From Collinsella tanakaei (GTDB lineage Bacteria > Actinomycetota > Coriobacteriia > Coriobacteriales > Coriobacteriaceae): 64,000 nt of DNA. Positions 8,883-18,659 of this stretch are shown here, in pieces. Each line of letters begins with the position of its first letter. The first letter of the stretch is position 1. Position numbers and translations under genes: made by a program. A model generated the notes under the pieces. That model was given only the letters and a program-made list of their open reading frames with translations. It did not search any database and was not told the origin of the DNA. The DNA lies in assembly GCF_030373545.1 (NCBI RefSeq), contig NZ_JAUDCO010000002.1, positions 124,001 through 188,000 of the forward strand. Direction: 5' to 3'.

Positions 8883-8927
8883 CGATCCCTTTGCTGACGA
8901 GATGATGAGCGGTTAAGGGTTCGGTTC

Positions 8928-8966
8928 GGGGTTCATCGTATCGGGGGTTCCGGTACGATGAACCCC
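8928..8966. promoter_or_regulatory. 13-bp perfect stem-loop upstream of argF
   Basis: GGGGTTCATCGTA (8928-8940) pairs exactly with TACGATGAACCCC (8954-8966) around a 13-base GC-rich loop. Only two T follow, so it is a weak terminator at best. Its place 51 bases before the argF ATG allows an attenuator or an arcA-argF processing hairpin. Confidence 0.55.
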
Positions 8967-8967
8967 T

Positions 8968-8983
8968 TGCACCGTACGGTGCA
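8968..8983. promoter_or_regulatory. 16-bp perfect palindrome, possible operator
   Basis: TGCACCGTACGGTGCA is its own reverse complement. It lies 34 bases before the argF ATG, directly after the larger stem-loop. It could be an operator or the base of a leader RNA fold. Confidence 0.5.
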
Positions 8984-9017
8984 GCTATGCACGGATTTCT
9001 ACCGAAAGGAACCTTCA

Positions 9018-10013
9018 ATGGGTGTCAACCTCTCCGGCCGCAGCTTCCTGCGTCTTCTCGACTTCACGACCGAGGAGATCGAGTACATGCTCGCTCTCGC
9101 CAAGAACTTCAAGGACCTCAAGCGCACGGGCACCCCGCATCGCTACCTCGAGGGCAAGAACATCGTCCTGCTCTTCCAGAAGACCTCCACGCGCACCCGC
9201 TGCGCCTTCGAGGTCGGCGCCATGGATCTGGGCATGGGCGTGACCTACCTCGATCCGGGCAGCTCCCAGATGGGCAAGAAGGAGTCCATCGAGGACACTG
9301 CCCGCGTGCTCGGCCGCATGTATGACGGCATCGAGTTCCGCGGCTTCGCCCAGTCCGACGTCGAGGAACTCGCCGCCAAGTCCGGCGTGCCCGTGTGGAA
9401 CGGCCTCACCGACATGTGGCATCCCACCCAGATGCTCGCGGACATCCTGACCGTCCAGGAGAACTTCAACTACGACATCAAGGGCAAGACCCTCGTCTTC
9501 ATGGGCGACGCCAAGAACAACGTGGCCCGCTCCCTCATGGTCGTGTGCGCCAAGCTCGGCATGAACTTCGTCGCCTGCGGTCCCAAGGAGTGCATGCCCA
9601 CCGATGACGTCATCGAGGCCTGCAAGCCCATCGCCGCCGCCAACGGCTGCACGATCACCCTCACCGAGGATCCCGAGGCCGCCTGCACCGGCGCCCACGT
9701 CATCTACACCGACGTGTGGGTCTCCATGGGCGAGCCCGACGAGGTCTGGACCGAGCGCATCAAGCAGCTCGAGCCCTATCGCGTCACCACCGAGCTCATG
9801 GCCAAGGCCGATCCTTCCGCGATCTTCCTGCACTGCCTGCCCAGCTTCCATGACACCAACACCACCACCGGCGCCGAGATCGCCGAGAAGTTCGGTGTCA
9901 CCGAGATGGAGGTCGAGGACGAGGTCTTCGAGAGCCCGCAGTCCAAGGTGTTCGACGAGGCCGAGAACCGCATGCACACCATCAAGGCTGTCATGTACGC
10001 GACCCTCAAGTAA
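9018..10013 (+). CDS. argF: Ornithine carbamoyltransferase, probably catabolic
   Basis: 331 residues from the ATG at 9018 (ribosome site GAAAGGA, 8 bases spacing); an in-frame ATG 20 codons earlier has none. Carbamoyl-phosphate binding motif STRTRC at 57-62, HPTQ at 135-138, and ornithine-side LHCLPSFHD near residue 272. In the deiminase pathway it works towards carbamoyl phosphate and ornithine from citrulline. Its position after arcA and the LPSFHD form typical of ArcB-type enzymes support the catabolic role; an anabolic role cannot be excluded by sequence. No carbamate kinase gene follows. Confidence 0.94.
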   Translation: MGVNLSGRSFLRLLDFTTEEIEYMLALAKNFKDLKRTGTPHRYLEGKNIVLLFQKTSTRTRCAFEVGAMDLGMGVTYLDPGSSQMGKKESIEDTARVLGRMYDGIEFRGFAQSDVEELAAKSGVPVWNGLTDMWHPTQMLADILTVQENFNYDIKGKTLVFMGDAKNNVARSLMVVCAKLGMNFVACGPKECMPTDDVIEACKPIAAANGCTITLTEDPEAACTGAHVIYTDVWVSMGEPDEVWTERIKQLEPYRVTTELMAKADPSAIFLHCLPSFHDTNTTTGAEIAEKFGVTEMEVEDEVFESPQSKVFDEAENRMHTIKAVMYATLK

Positions 10014-10029
10014 CACGCTCTCCTTTCAG

Positions 10030-10059
10030 CCCTGCCGGGATGCGTTCCCGGCAGGGTTT
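10030..10059 (+). terminator. Probable terminator after argF
   Basis: An 11-bp perfect stem CCCTGCCGGGA (10030-10040) / TCCCGGCAGGG (10046-10056), then only TTT. The hairpin is strong but the T-run short, so read-through into the carrier gene is likely. Confidence 0.65.
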
Positions 10060-10143
10060 AAGTCTGTTGCCCGCGCTTTGTCCGAGATTCGCACGGCACG
10101 GCGGGCGCTGCGCGGACGTATGTTTACGTAGAAAGAAAGGGGG

Positions 10144-11730
10144 ATGAGCAAAATGGCTGAGACCACCAAGAAAAAGCGTGGCATGCTCTCGTCATTTACC
10201 ATTCTTCTGCTGCTGTTGGCCATCGTCGCCATCATCACGGTCATCGTCGGCACCATGGCTCCTGACCAGGTTACCCCGGCGAACGCGAGTGACTTCTTCA
10301 CCGCCCCGGTGAAGGGCTTCGCCGACGCGCTCCCCGTGTGCCTGTTCGTCATGATCCTGGGTGGCTTCCTCGGCATGATGACCGAGACCGGCGCCCTCGA
10401 TAACGGCATCGCCGCCCTCGTGCAGAAGCTCAAGGGCAACGAGCTCATGATCATCCCCGTCCTGATGATCATCTTCTCGCTCGGTGGTACCACCTACGGC
10501 ATGTGCGAGGAGACCGTTCCGTTCTACGCGCTGCTCGCCGCCACCATGATGGCTGCCGGCTTCGACCCGATGGTCGGCGCTGCCACCGTCCTGCTGGGCG
10601 CTGGCTGCGGCTGCCTGGGCTCCACGGTCAACCCGTTTGCCGTCGGCGCCGCCGTCGACTCCCTGCGCGGCGTGGGCATCGAGGTCAACCAGACCATCAT
10701 CATCGGCCTGGGCGCGGTCCTGTGGATTGCGACCACTGCCATCTCCATCGTCTTCGTGATGAACTATGCCAAGAAGGTCAAGGCCGACAAGGGCTCGACC
10801 ATCCTGTCGATGCAGGAGCTCAAGAACGCCGAGGAGGCCCACGGCGCCGCTGCCGCCGAGGCCGCCAAGGAGGTCACGCTCACCGGTCGCCAGAAGGCGT
10901 GCCTGGGCATCTTCGCCTTCACCTTCGTCGTCATGATCGCCGGCTTCATCCCCATCGCCGACCTCAACGAGGGCGTCGCGAACTTCTTCGACGCCGGCGC
11001 TCAGTATGAGACCGTCGAGACCCCGGTCGTCACCGATGACCTCGTCGCTGCGTACGACGACGCCAACGGGACCGCGACCACCGTCGAGGGCTCCGTCGAG
11101 GGTGTCGCCGTGGGCGACGTCCAGACCGCTCAGGGCTGGTCCGCGTTCATCACCGGCCTGCCGATCGGCCAGTGGTACTTCGATGAGGCCTCCACGTGGT
11201 TCTTCGTTATGGCCATCATCATCGGCATCGTGGGCGGCCTGTCCGAGAAGCAGATCGTCAACACGTTCATCGCCGGCGCCGCCGACATGATGAGCGTCGT
11301 GCTGATCATCGCGCTGTCGCGCGGCATCTCGGTCCTCATGGCCTCCACTGGCCTCGACCAGTACGTGCTCAACGCTGCGGCCAACGCGCTTGCCGGCGTG
11401 TCCGGCATCCTGTTCGCCCCGCTCGCGTGGCTGCTGTACTTCGGTCTGTCCTTCCTCATCCCCTCGACCTCCGGTATGGCCACCGTGTCCATGCCCATCA
11501 TGGGCCCGCTGGCCGCCCAGCTCGGCTTCTCGCCTGAGGTCATGGTCATGATCTTCTCGAGCGCCATCGGTGTCGTGAACCTGTTCACCCCGACCTCCGG
11601 CGCCATCATGGGCGGCCTGGCGCTCGCCCGCATCGAGTGGACCACCTGGCTTAAGTTCGCTCTGAAGCTCATCGTGGTGCTCTCGGTCGTGTCCGCGGTT
11701 ATCGTGACCATCGCACTGGTCGTAATCTAG
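10144..11730 (+). CDS. YfcC family membrane carrier (putative arginine/ornithine exchanger)
   Basis: 528 residues with about a dozen hydrophobic segments. A Lys-rich N-terminus precedes the first helix (residues 16-38), then LPVCLFVMILGGFLGMMTETGALDNG near 70 and IFSLGGTTYGMCEETVPFYALL near 115. The latter is the SLGG-E motif region of YfcC/DcuC-like anaerobic carriers. The loop near residues 290-330 is acidic and probably outside the core. Ribosome site AAAGGGGG. YfcC proteins occur next to arginine deiminase genes in many anaerobes, where they are believed to exchange arginine and ornithine. Placement after arcA-argF supports this; substrate is inference. Confidence 0.88.
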   Translation: MSKMAETTKKKRGMLSSFTILLLLLAIVAIITVIVGTMAPDQVTPANASDFFTAPVKGFADALPVCLFVMILGGFLGMMTETGALDNGIAALVQKLKGNELMIIPVLMIIFSLGGTTYGMCEETVPFYALLAATMMAAGFDPMVGAATVLLGAGCGCLGSTVNPFAVGAAVDSLRGVGIEVNQTIIIGLGAVLWIATTAISIVFVMNYAKKVKADKGSTILSMQELKNAEEAHGAAAAEAAKEVTLTGRQKACLGIFAFTFVVMIAGFIPIADLNEGVANFFDAGAQYETVETPVVTDDLVAAYDDANGTATTVEGSVEGVAVGDVQTAQGWSAFITGLPIGQWYFDEASTWFFVMAIIIGIVGGLSEKQIVNTFIAGAADMMSVVLIIALSRGISVLMASTGLDQYVLNAAANALAGVSGILFAPLAWLLYFGLSFLIPSTSGMATVSMPIMGPLAAQLGFSPEVMVMIFSSAIGVVNLFTPTSGAIMGGLALARIEWTTWLKFALKLIVVLSVVSAVIVTIALVVI

Positions 11731-11802
11731 CGCTCGAGCGCTCGAACCGCGCCCAAGGCAACGTCTAGCCGGCTCGTGAGCCGGTGAGGACCCTACCTTT
11801 CA

Positions 11803-11839
11803 GCCCCCTTCCGTTCCGTGCGCGGGAGGGGGCGCTTTT
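11803..11839 (+). terminator. Terminator after the YfcC carrier gene
   Basis: GCCCCCT near 11803 pairs with AGGGGGC ending at 11833; CTTTTG follows. It lies about 75 bases past the stop codon. Confidence 0.75.
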
Positions 11840-11881
11840 GTGGTCGCAGCCGTAGCGCTTGCGCGTTCTCGGCCGACGCTG

Positions 11882-11921
11882 TCCCCGCCGCTGGCGCCGT
11901 GCACGGCGCCAGCGGCGGGGA
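11882..11921. repeat. Perfect 40-bp palindrome
   Basis: Each base from 11882 pairs with its mirror up to 11921. The left arm TCCCCGCCGCTGGCGCCGTG is followed immediately by its exact complement, with no loop. The sequence is almost entirely G+C, and no T-run follows on either strand. It comes after the true terminator of the carrier gene, so it is not needed to end that transcript. Confidence 0.9.
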
Positions 11922-12038
11922 GCGGGTCGCTCGTGAATCGCCTCGTGGTCGCGAGAGGCCGTTTACTGCAGCGAAGGCGTTCGATATGCCCGATTCCGGG
12001 GCGTGCATCGGTCATAACGGGCGCACCGGACGGTTCCG

Positions 12039-12081
12039 TGCTCGCTCATGGCGAGCATACGCAATATAACGTATTGCGTAT
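12039..12081. promoter_or_regulatory. Operator-like pair of adjacent dyads
   Basis: TGCTCGC (12039-12045) pairs with GCGAGCA (12051-12057). Overlapping its end, ATACGCAATA (12057-12066) pairs exactly with TATTGCGTAT (12072-12081) across TAACG. The second dyad is AT-rich against a GC-rich background, as expected of a repressor site in a promoter. It lies about 180 bases before the aminotransferase start. Confidence 0.5.
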
Positions 12082-12260
12082 CAGGGCGTTGTCCGCGTGT
12101 CAGGGCGATCGATATGACAGCAATCGACGCCGCGTGACCACAATCCGATTCACGAGCGCACGTGCGCTTGCCGTGTGCGACGATATGCCCTGGGTGCACG
12201 CCTGAAAGCGCGGCCGGGGGCTCGCCTGTATGCATGGCATGAGGAAGGAAGGAAAGCACC

Positions 12261-13385
12261 ATGGATATCAAAGTCATCGGTGTCGAGGATTGGCTGAACG
12301 TCCATGAGCGCGATGCGGTCTGGGACATCGCGCAATCGACGATAGCCGCGCTGACGATAGACGAGCTCCGCGCACTCGATGGGGCAGGGGGCGCCACGCT
12401 CGCCGAGCGCATCGAGCGCGAGAAGCTCGGCTATGGCTGGATCGAAGGGTCGCCCGCCTTCAAAGACGAGGTGCGCAAGCTGTACGATCGCGATATCGAT
12501 CCGCGTCGCATCCTGCAGACCAACGGCTGCACCGGCGCGAACCTCAACGCCATCATGGCCATCGTGCGCCCCGGCGACCATGTGATCGCTGAATGGCCGA
12601 CCTATGCGCCCCTCTATGAGATCCCGCGCACGCTTGGAGCCGTCGTCGACCACTGGACCGTCCGCGAGGACCTTGGCTGGCTGCCCGACATCGCCGACCT
12701 CGAGCGCATGGTCCGCCCGGACACGCGGCTCATCTGCATCAACAACGCGGCCAACCCCACCGGTGCCGTGATGGACGCGGAGATGCTCGCGCGCATCGCG
12801 GAGATCGCCGCATCCGTCGGCGCCTACGTGCTGAGCGACGAGGTGTATCTTCCGCTCGATGGGTCGGTTGCCTATCGGTCGATGGTCGACGTCTACGACC
12901 GGGCGGTTGTGACCAACTCGGTCTCCAAGACGTATTCGTTGCCCGCAGCGCGCATCGGATGGGTCATCGCCGACGACGAGGTCTCCGATGCGATTCGAAC
13001 CTATCGCGACTACACGATGATCTCGGGAGGCGTGTTCGGAGACGTTCTCGCCACCTACGTGCTTGAGCACCGCGATGCCGTTCTGGAGCGCAACCGCCGC
13101 ATCGTCTCGGGAAACCTCGCGACGGTGCAGGCGTGGATCGACAGGACGCCCCGCGTGCGCTGGACCGCCCCGCACGGCGTGTCGACCTCCTATATCCAAC
13201 TCGACATCCCGATGGACGACGAGACGTTTAGCTTGCAGCTGCTCGAGGAGCGCGGGGTCCTGCTCGTGCCGGGAAGTCGATTCGGCCTTCCGCGCGGTGC
13301 GCGCCTGGGCTACTGCGCCCCGGACGACGTACTTCGCGAGGGCCTCGCGCGCCTGGGAGCCGCCCTGGAGGAGATCGACGGCTGA
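12261..13385 (+). CDS. PLP-dependent class I/II aminotransferase
   Basis: 374 residues, fold-type I. GYGWIEGSPAFKDEVRKLY near residue 56, cofactor-binding TNGCTGANLNAIMAI near 89, NNAANPTGAVM near 160, SDEVYLPLDG near 193, and SKTYSLPAARIGW with the PLP-binding Lys at 223. This resembles the aspartate-aminotransferase-like group that includes capreomycidine-synthase-type enzymes. Substrate is not recognisable; an amino acid transaminase or beta-lyase are both possible. It stands alone between a long leader with a candidate operator and the DUF1846 gene. Confidence 0.85.
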   Translation: MDIKVIGVEDWLNVHERDAVWDIAQSTIAALTIDELRALDGAGGATLAERIEREKLGYGWIEGSPAFKDEVRKLYDRDIDPRRILQTNGCTGANLNAIMAIVRPGDHVIAEWPTYAPLYEIPRTLGAVVDHWTVREDLGWLPDIADLERMVRPDTRLICINNAANPTGAVMDAEMLARIAEIAASVGAYVLSDEVYLPLDGSVAYRSMVDVYDRAVVTNSVSKTYSLPAARIGWVIADDEVSDAIRTYRDYTMISGGVFGDVLATYVLEHRDAVLERNRRIVSGNLATVQAWIDRTPRVRWTAPHGVSTSYIQLDIPMDDETFSLQLLEERGVLLVPGSRFGLPRGARLGYCAPDDVLREGLARLGAALEEIDG

Positions 13386-13544
13386 GCCGTCTGGCGCCCC
13401 GGCGATGGATGCCGGTCAAGATGCCGCTTGTCTGAAATGGATGGGGGAGAGACGCTTTTTGTATCCTGTCGGCCGTGCACGCCTTATACTAAGTCGGTCG
13501 ATAGGGTATATCGACCCGACCGCCATCTGAGAGGAGCTCGTCCC

Positions 13545-15026
13545 ATGCGCCAGGGATTCGACAACGACAAGTACATCAGTCTGCAGGCAGAGCACATCAA
13601 AGAGCGCATCGCTCAGTTCGGCGGCAAGCTGTACCTGGAGTTCGGCGGCAAGCTGTTCGACGACTACCACGCGAGCCGCGTGCTGCCCGGCTTCGAGCCC
13701 GATAGCAAGTTTCGCATGCTCAAAAGTCTTTCCGATGACGTCGAGATCGTCATCGCCATCAACGCGGGCGACATCGAGAAGAACCGCGCGCGCAGCGATC
13801 TGGGCATCACCTACGACGAGGACGTCCTGCGCCTGACCGACATCTTCCGCAGCTACGGCTTCCTCGTGAGCTCCGTGGTGCTCACCCAGTATGCCGGTCA
13901 GGGCGCCGCCGACGCGTTCCGCCGCCGCCTGGAGGCCCTCGGCATCACCTGCTATCTGCACTATCCCATCGAGGGTTATCCCCATGACATCGACCTGGTC
14001 GTATCCGACGAGGGCTATGGCAAAAACGACTACATCGAGACCTCGCGCCCGCTCGTGGTCGTGACCGCCCCCGGCCCCGGCTCGGGCAAGCTCGCCACCT
14101 GCCTGTCGCAGCTCTATCACGAGCATAAGCGCGGCATCGCTGCCGGATACGCCAAGTTCGAGACGTTCCCCATCTGGAACCTCCCGCTGTCGCATCCGGT
14201 GAACATCGCCTACGAGGCGGCTACGGTCGATCTGGACGACTCCAACATCATCGACCCGTTCCATCTTGAGGCGTACGGGAAGACGACGGTGAACTACAAC
14301 CGTGACGTCGAGGCTTTCCCGGTGGTCAAGTCGCTCATGGAAAAGATCATGGGGGAGAGCCCGTACCAGAGCCCCACGGACATGGGCGTCAACATGGCTG
14401 GCTATGCCATCGTGGACGACGAGGCGTGCCGCGAGGCCGCCAAGATGGAGATCGTGCGTCGCTACTTCACCGCTGCCGAGCAGGTCAAGCGCACGGGCGG
14501 CGGCTCCGAGCAGGTCGACCGCCTGCGCAGCATCATGAAGAAGGCGGGGGTCACGAAGGATTACTCGCCGGCGCGCTCCGCGGCCCTGCTCAAGGAGGAG
14601 ACGACCGGTGCGCCCGCAGGCGCCATGGTCCTGCCCGACGGCTCGGTTGTGACCGGCAAGACCTCCACGCGCCTGGGCGCCGCGAGCTCGCTGCTCATGA
14701 ACGCGCTCAAGGCCGTGACGGGCGTGGACATGGAGCTCGAGGTCATCAGCGACGACGCCATCGAGCCCATCCAGCGCCTCAAGACGCATCGTCTGGGCAG
14801 CGTGAACCCGCGTCTGCATCCCGATGAGACGCTCATCGCCCTGTCCATCACGTCCGCGACGAGCGAGGTCGCGGCGCGCGTGCTCGAGGGCCTGAAGAAG
14901 CTGCGCGGCTGCGATGCGTTCTTCTCGGTCATCATCTCGTCGAGCGACGAGGACCTGCTGCGGCGTCTGGGCCTGAACGTGTGCTGCGAGCCCAAGTACG
15001 AGCGCAGCGGCATGTACCACAAGTAG
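13545..15026 (+). CDS. DUF1846 family protein
   Basis: 493 residues from the ATG at 13545 (GAGGAG 7 bases upstream), matching the about 500-residue length of DUF1846 proteins. The N-terminus RQGFDNDKYISLQAEHIKER is typical. A glycine-rich APGPGSGKLATCLSQLYHE near residue 180 looks like a nucleotide-binding loop, and a conserved PTDMGVNMAGYAI lies near 278. Structures are known for the family but no agreed enzymatic function; it is common in Firmicutes and Coriobacteria. A TATACT element at 13485 may be its -10 box. Confidence 0.9.
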   Translation: MRQGFDNDKYISLQAEHIKERIAQFGGKLYLEFGGKLFDDYHASRVLPGFEPDSKFRMLKSLSDDVEIVIAINAGDIEKNRARSDLGITYDEDVLRLTDIFRSYGFLVSSVVLTQYAGQGAADAFRRRLEALGITCYLHYPIEGYPHDIDLVVSDEGYGKNDYIETSRPLVVVTAPGPGSGKLATCLSQLYHEHKRGIAAGYAKFETFPIWNLPLSHPVNIAYEAATVDLDDSNIIDPFHLEAYGKTTVNYNRDVEAFPVVKSLMEKIMGESPYQSPTDMGVNMAGYAIVDDEACREAAKMEIVRRYFTAAEQVKRTGGGSEQVDRLRSIMKKAGVTKDYSPARSAALLKEETTGAPAGAMVLPDGSVVTGKTSTRLGAASSLLMNALKAVTGVDMELEVISDDAIEPIQRLKTHRLGSVNPRLHPDETLIALSITSATSEVAARVLEGLKKLRGCDAFFSVIISSSDEDLLRRLGLNVCCEPKYERSGMYHK

Positions 15027-15060
15027 GGTTAACCGACAGACCTTGGGCGTATGCCTCGGC

Positions 15061-15098
15061 GACGGCGGGCTCGGCTGCATGGCCGGGCCCGCCGTCTT
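15061..15098 (+). terminator. Hairpin terminator after the DUF1846 gene
   Basis: A 15-bp stem (15061-15075 with 15082-15096, one G-T pair) with a 6-base loop, followed by TTGG only. Very stable but with a poor T-run. Confidence 0.6.
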
Positions 15099-15170
15099 GG
15101 TGACAGGCGTCAGATGTTGTTCGCCTGTCGAATATGTTTCCGCATGACCCCCTCAATGTTACGAACGTGA

Positions 15171-16919
<1,749 letters not shown>

Positions 16920-16925
16920 GCGACC

Positions 16926-17870
16926 GTGCCAGCTCGCGACCGTCATAGCGCATCGGCGGACTTTCCGCCGTCGGCCTTTGGGCGCTGCTGCGAGGAATAC
17001 CTCGAATATCTGTCCGTCGAACGCGGCTACGCGGGCAACACGCTGTCCGCGTACCGTCGCGACCTCGGCGCATACGTCTGCTTTTTGCAAGAGCGCGGCA
17101 TCGATGACCCTGACGCCGTCACGCGTCGCGACATCGAGGACTTCGTCGTCGCGCGGCATGACGCGGGGTATGCGGCGAGCTCGGTCAACCGGTGCCTGTC
17201 GAGTGTGAAGGGCCTGCATCGCTTCTTGGCCCGCGAGGGTCTGGCGCAGGCCACGCCGGCATCGGGGGTGAACTTCTCGCGCGTCGACGAGCGCCTGCCG
17301 GACTGTCTGTCAATCGAAGCCGTCGGCGCCCTGCTCGACCAGCCCTTCCCGCCGACGGATGCCGGCGCGCGCGATCGGGCGATCCTCGAGGTGCTCTATG
17401 GGTGCGGTGTCCGTGCGAGCGAGCTGGTGGGACTCGATATGGATGACGTCTATCTCGACGATGAGTTCCTGCGCGTGGTGGGCAAGGGGTCCAAGGAGCG
17501 CGTCGTTCCCATCGCGGGCGCCGCTGCCCGCGCCCTGGGGTCCTATCTGGAAGGTGCCCGCACGTCGTTTGCTCGACACAGCCGCTCCGGCGTGCCCTCG
17601 GCGGTGTTTCTGAATGCGCGCGGCGGCCGCATCTCGCGTCAGTCGGTGCACGCGCTCGTCGAGCGCTACGGCCGTCTCGTGGGAATCGTGGGACTGCATC
17701 CCCACACCCTGCGCCATTCGTTTGCGACCCATATGCTTGCCGGCGGTGCGGACCTGCGCGTGCTGCAGGAGATCTTGGGGCACGCGAGCATCTCGACCAC
17801 GCAGATCTACACCCATATCGACCGAACGCACCTGCGCGAGGTGTATCTGTCGGCCCATCCGCGCGCCTGA
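16926..17870 (+). CDS. xerD: Tyrosine recombinase, XerD/XerC type
   Basis: 314 residues, GTG start 6 bases after pyrG. The N-terminal SAM-like domain (residues 18-110) contains EYLEYLSVERGYAGNTLSAYRRDL. The catalytic domain carries Arg in GCGVRASELVGLD (near 162), Lys in GKGSKERVVPI (near 187), the HTLRHSFATH box (near 260), His in LGHAS (near 284), and nucleophile Tyr295 in TQIYTH. All catalytic residues are present, so it should be active in resolving chromosome dimers at dif. It is chromosomal and not next to phage genes. XerC versus XerD cannot be decided without the genome's other copy. Confidence 0.92.
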   Translation: MPARDRHSASADFPPSAFGRCCEEYLEYLSVERGYAGNTLSAYRRDLGAYVCFLQERGIDDPDAVTRRDIEDFVVARHDAGYAASSVNRCLSSVKGLHRFLAREGLAQATPASGVNFSRVDERLPDCLSIEAVGALLDQPFPPTDAGARDRAILEVLYGCGVRASELVGLDMDDVYLDDEFLRVVGKGSKERVVPIAGAAARALGSYLEGARTSFARHSRSGVPSAVFLNARGGRISRQSVHALVERYGRLVGIVGLHPHTLRHSFATHMLAGGADLRVLQEILGHASISTTQIYTHIDRTHLREVYLSAHPRA

Positions 17871-17976
17871 TCGCGGTCGCGCGGGCGCCGCGGTTGCGGT
17901 CGCCCAGCGGGCCTCACTACATTTTCGCCATACACCTGAAGCGTGCTTCAAGTGGAACTTGAAGACTTGTCTCACA

Positions 17977-18010
17977 GGGCCCCCATCGACCGGTGGGGGC
18001 CCATTTGTTT
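17977..18010 (+). terminator. Terminator between xerD and mraZ
   Basis: A 9-bp perfect stem GGGCCCCCA (17977-17985) / TGGGGGCCC (17994-18002), followed by ATTTGTTT. It separates the pyrG-xerD transcript from the dcw cluster. Confidence 0.87.
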
Positions 18011-18077
18011 CCATACCCCTACATCTTGTGTTCCGTTCTGTCCCGCCAGGGGAGCCCTGCAACCCGTTGAGGGGGCA

Positions 18078-18104
18078 TGGGTGCCGTTGGGGGAGACTGT
18101 GGGA
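18078..18104 (+). promoter_or_regulatory. Candidate MraZ binding repeats
   Basis: TGGGT (18078), TGGGG (18088) and TGGGA (18100) recur at 10- and 12-base spacing upstream of mraZ. In E. coli MraZ binds three TGGG-type pentamers at 10-base spacing to repress its own cluster. The 12-base second interval is off the ideal, and G-rich DNA raises the chance of coincidence. Confidence 0.45.
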
Positions 18105-18203
18105 GAAAATGTTGCAAAAGGGGGAGCCAACCCATATTATTTAAAGCGTCGACGGCGGGGTGGCTCCCGCATCTGCCCACGAGTAAGCCAAGGGGGTGCA
18201 GCG

Positions 18204-18638
18204 GTGTATCTGACAGGGACCTACGATCGAAATCTCGATGCAAAGGGTCGTCTGTCTCTGCCGCCTGCCTTCCGTAAGCAGCTTGGGGACCAGGTGCGCG
18301 TCCTCGCCGCTCCTGAAAAGGAGATCGACGCCGTGTATGTGTTCACCGAGGACACGTTCAAGGACTGGCTCATGTCGGTGTTTGCGGCAAAGGGGGGTTT
18401 CGACCCCACCAATGAGCAGCATCGACTGGTCAAGGAGGCTCTTAACGGTGCGGCAACCACACTTGAAATAGACTCCGCCGCCCGTATCAGCCTTCCCGAG
18501 ACGGTCCGTGGGGAGGCCCATCTCGACCGCGAGGTGACCGTCGTGGGTAACGACGACCGCCTGGTGGTATGGGATCGCGCGACGCACGAGGCACGCAAGG
18601 CCTCCGTGAGAAGCGCGCTTGCGGACTTCTTCAACTAG
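18204..18638 (+). CDS. mraZ: Transcriptional regulator MraZ
   Basis: 144 residues from a GTG at 18204 (GGGGGTG ribosome site upstream); no ATG is available in frame nearby. It opens with the family signature YLTGTYDRNLDAKGRLSLPPAFR, the first AbrB-like half. The second half contains IDSAARISLPETVRGEAHLDREVTVVGNDDRLVVWD. MraZ is a ring-forming DNA-binding repressor of the dcw operon and is expected to bind the TGGG repeats about 100 bases upstream. First gene of the cluster, 21 bases before rsmH. Confidence 0.95.
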   Translation: MYLTGTYDRNLDAKGRLSLPPAFRKQLGDQVRVLAAPEKEIDAVYVFTEDTFKDWLMSVFAAKGGFDPTNEQHRLVKEALNGAATTLEIDSAARISLPETVRGEAHLDREVTVVGNDDRLVVWDRATHEARKASVRSALADFFN

Positions 18639-18659
18639 CGTTTTTCGGAGGACACGAGC

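Larger units (their letters stand above)
8677..9017. other. Structured intergenic region arcA-argF
   Basis: No gene. It holds two tandem diverged hairpin units (8681-8882), then a 13-bp stem-loop (8928-8966) and a 16-bp palindrome (8968-8983), ending in the argF ribosome site GAAAGGA. These are listed separately. Confidence 0.75.
11731..12260. other. 530-base intergenic region between the YfcC gene and the aminotransferase gene
   Basis: No convincing gene; short open frames here have no ribosome site or recognisable product. It contains a terminator (11803-11839), a 40-bp perfect palindrome (11882-11921), and an operator-like dyad pair (12039-12081). A leader of about 180 bases then runs to a strong ribosome site (GGAAGGAAAG) before the aminotransferase. 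Confidence 0.65.
17871..18203. other. 333-base region upstream of the dcw cluster
   Basis: No gene. It holds a small dyad (CTTCAAG at about 17946 with CTTGAAG), the strong terminator at 17977-18010, TGGG-type repeats (18078-18104) that may be MraZ sites, and an AT-rich patch around 18132-18145. The mraZ ribosome site AAGGGGGTG completes the leader. Confidence 0.65.
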
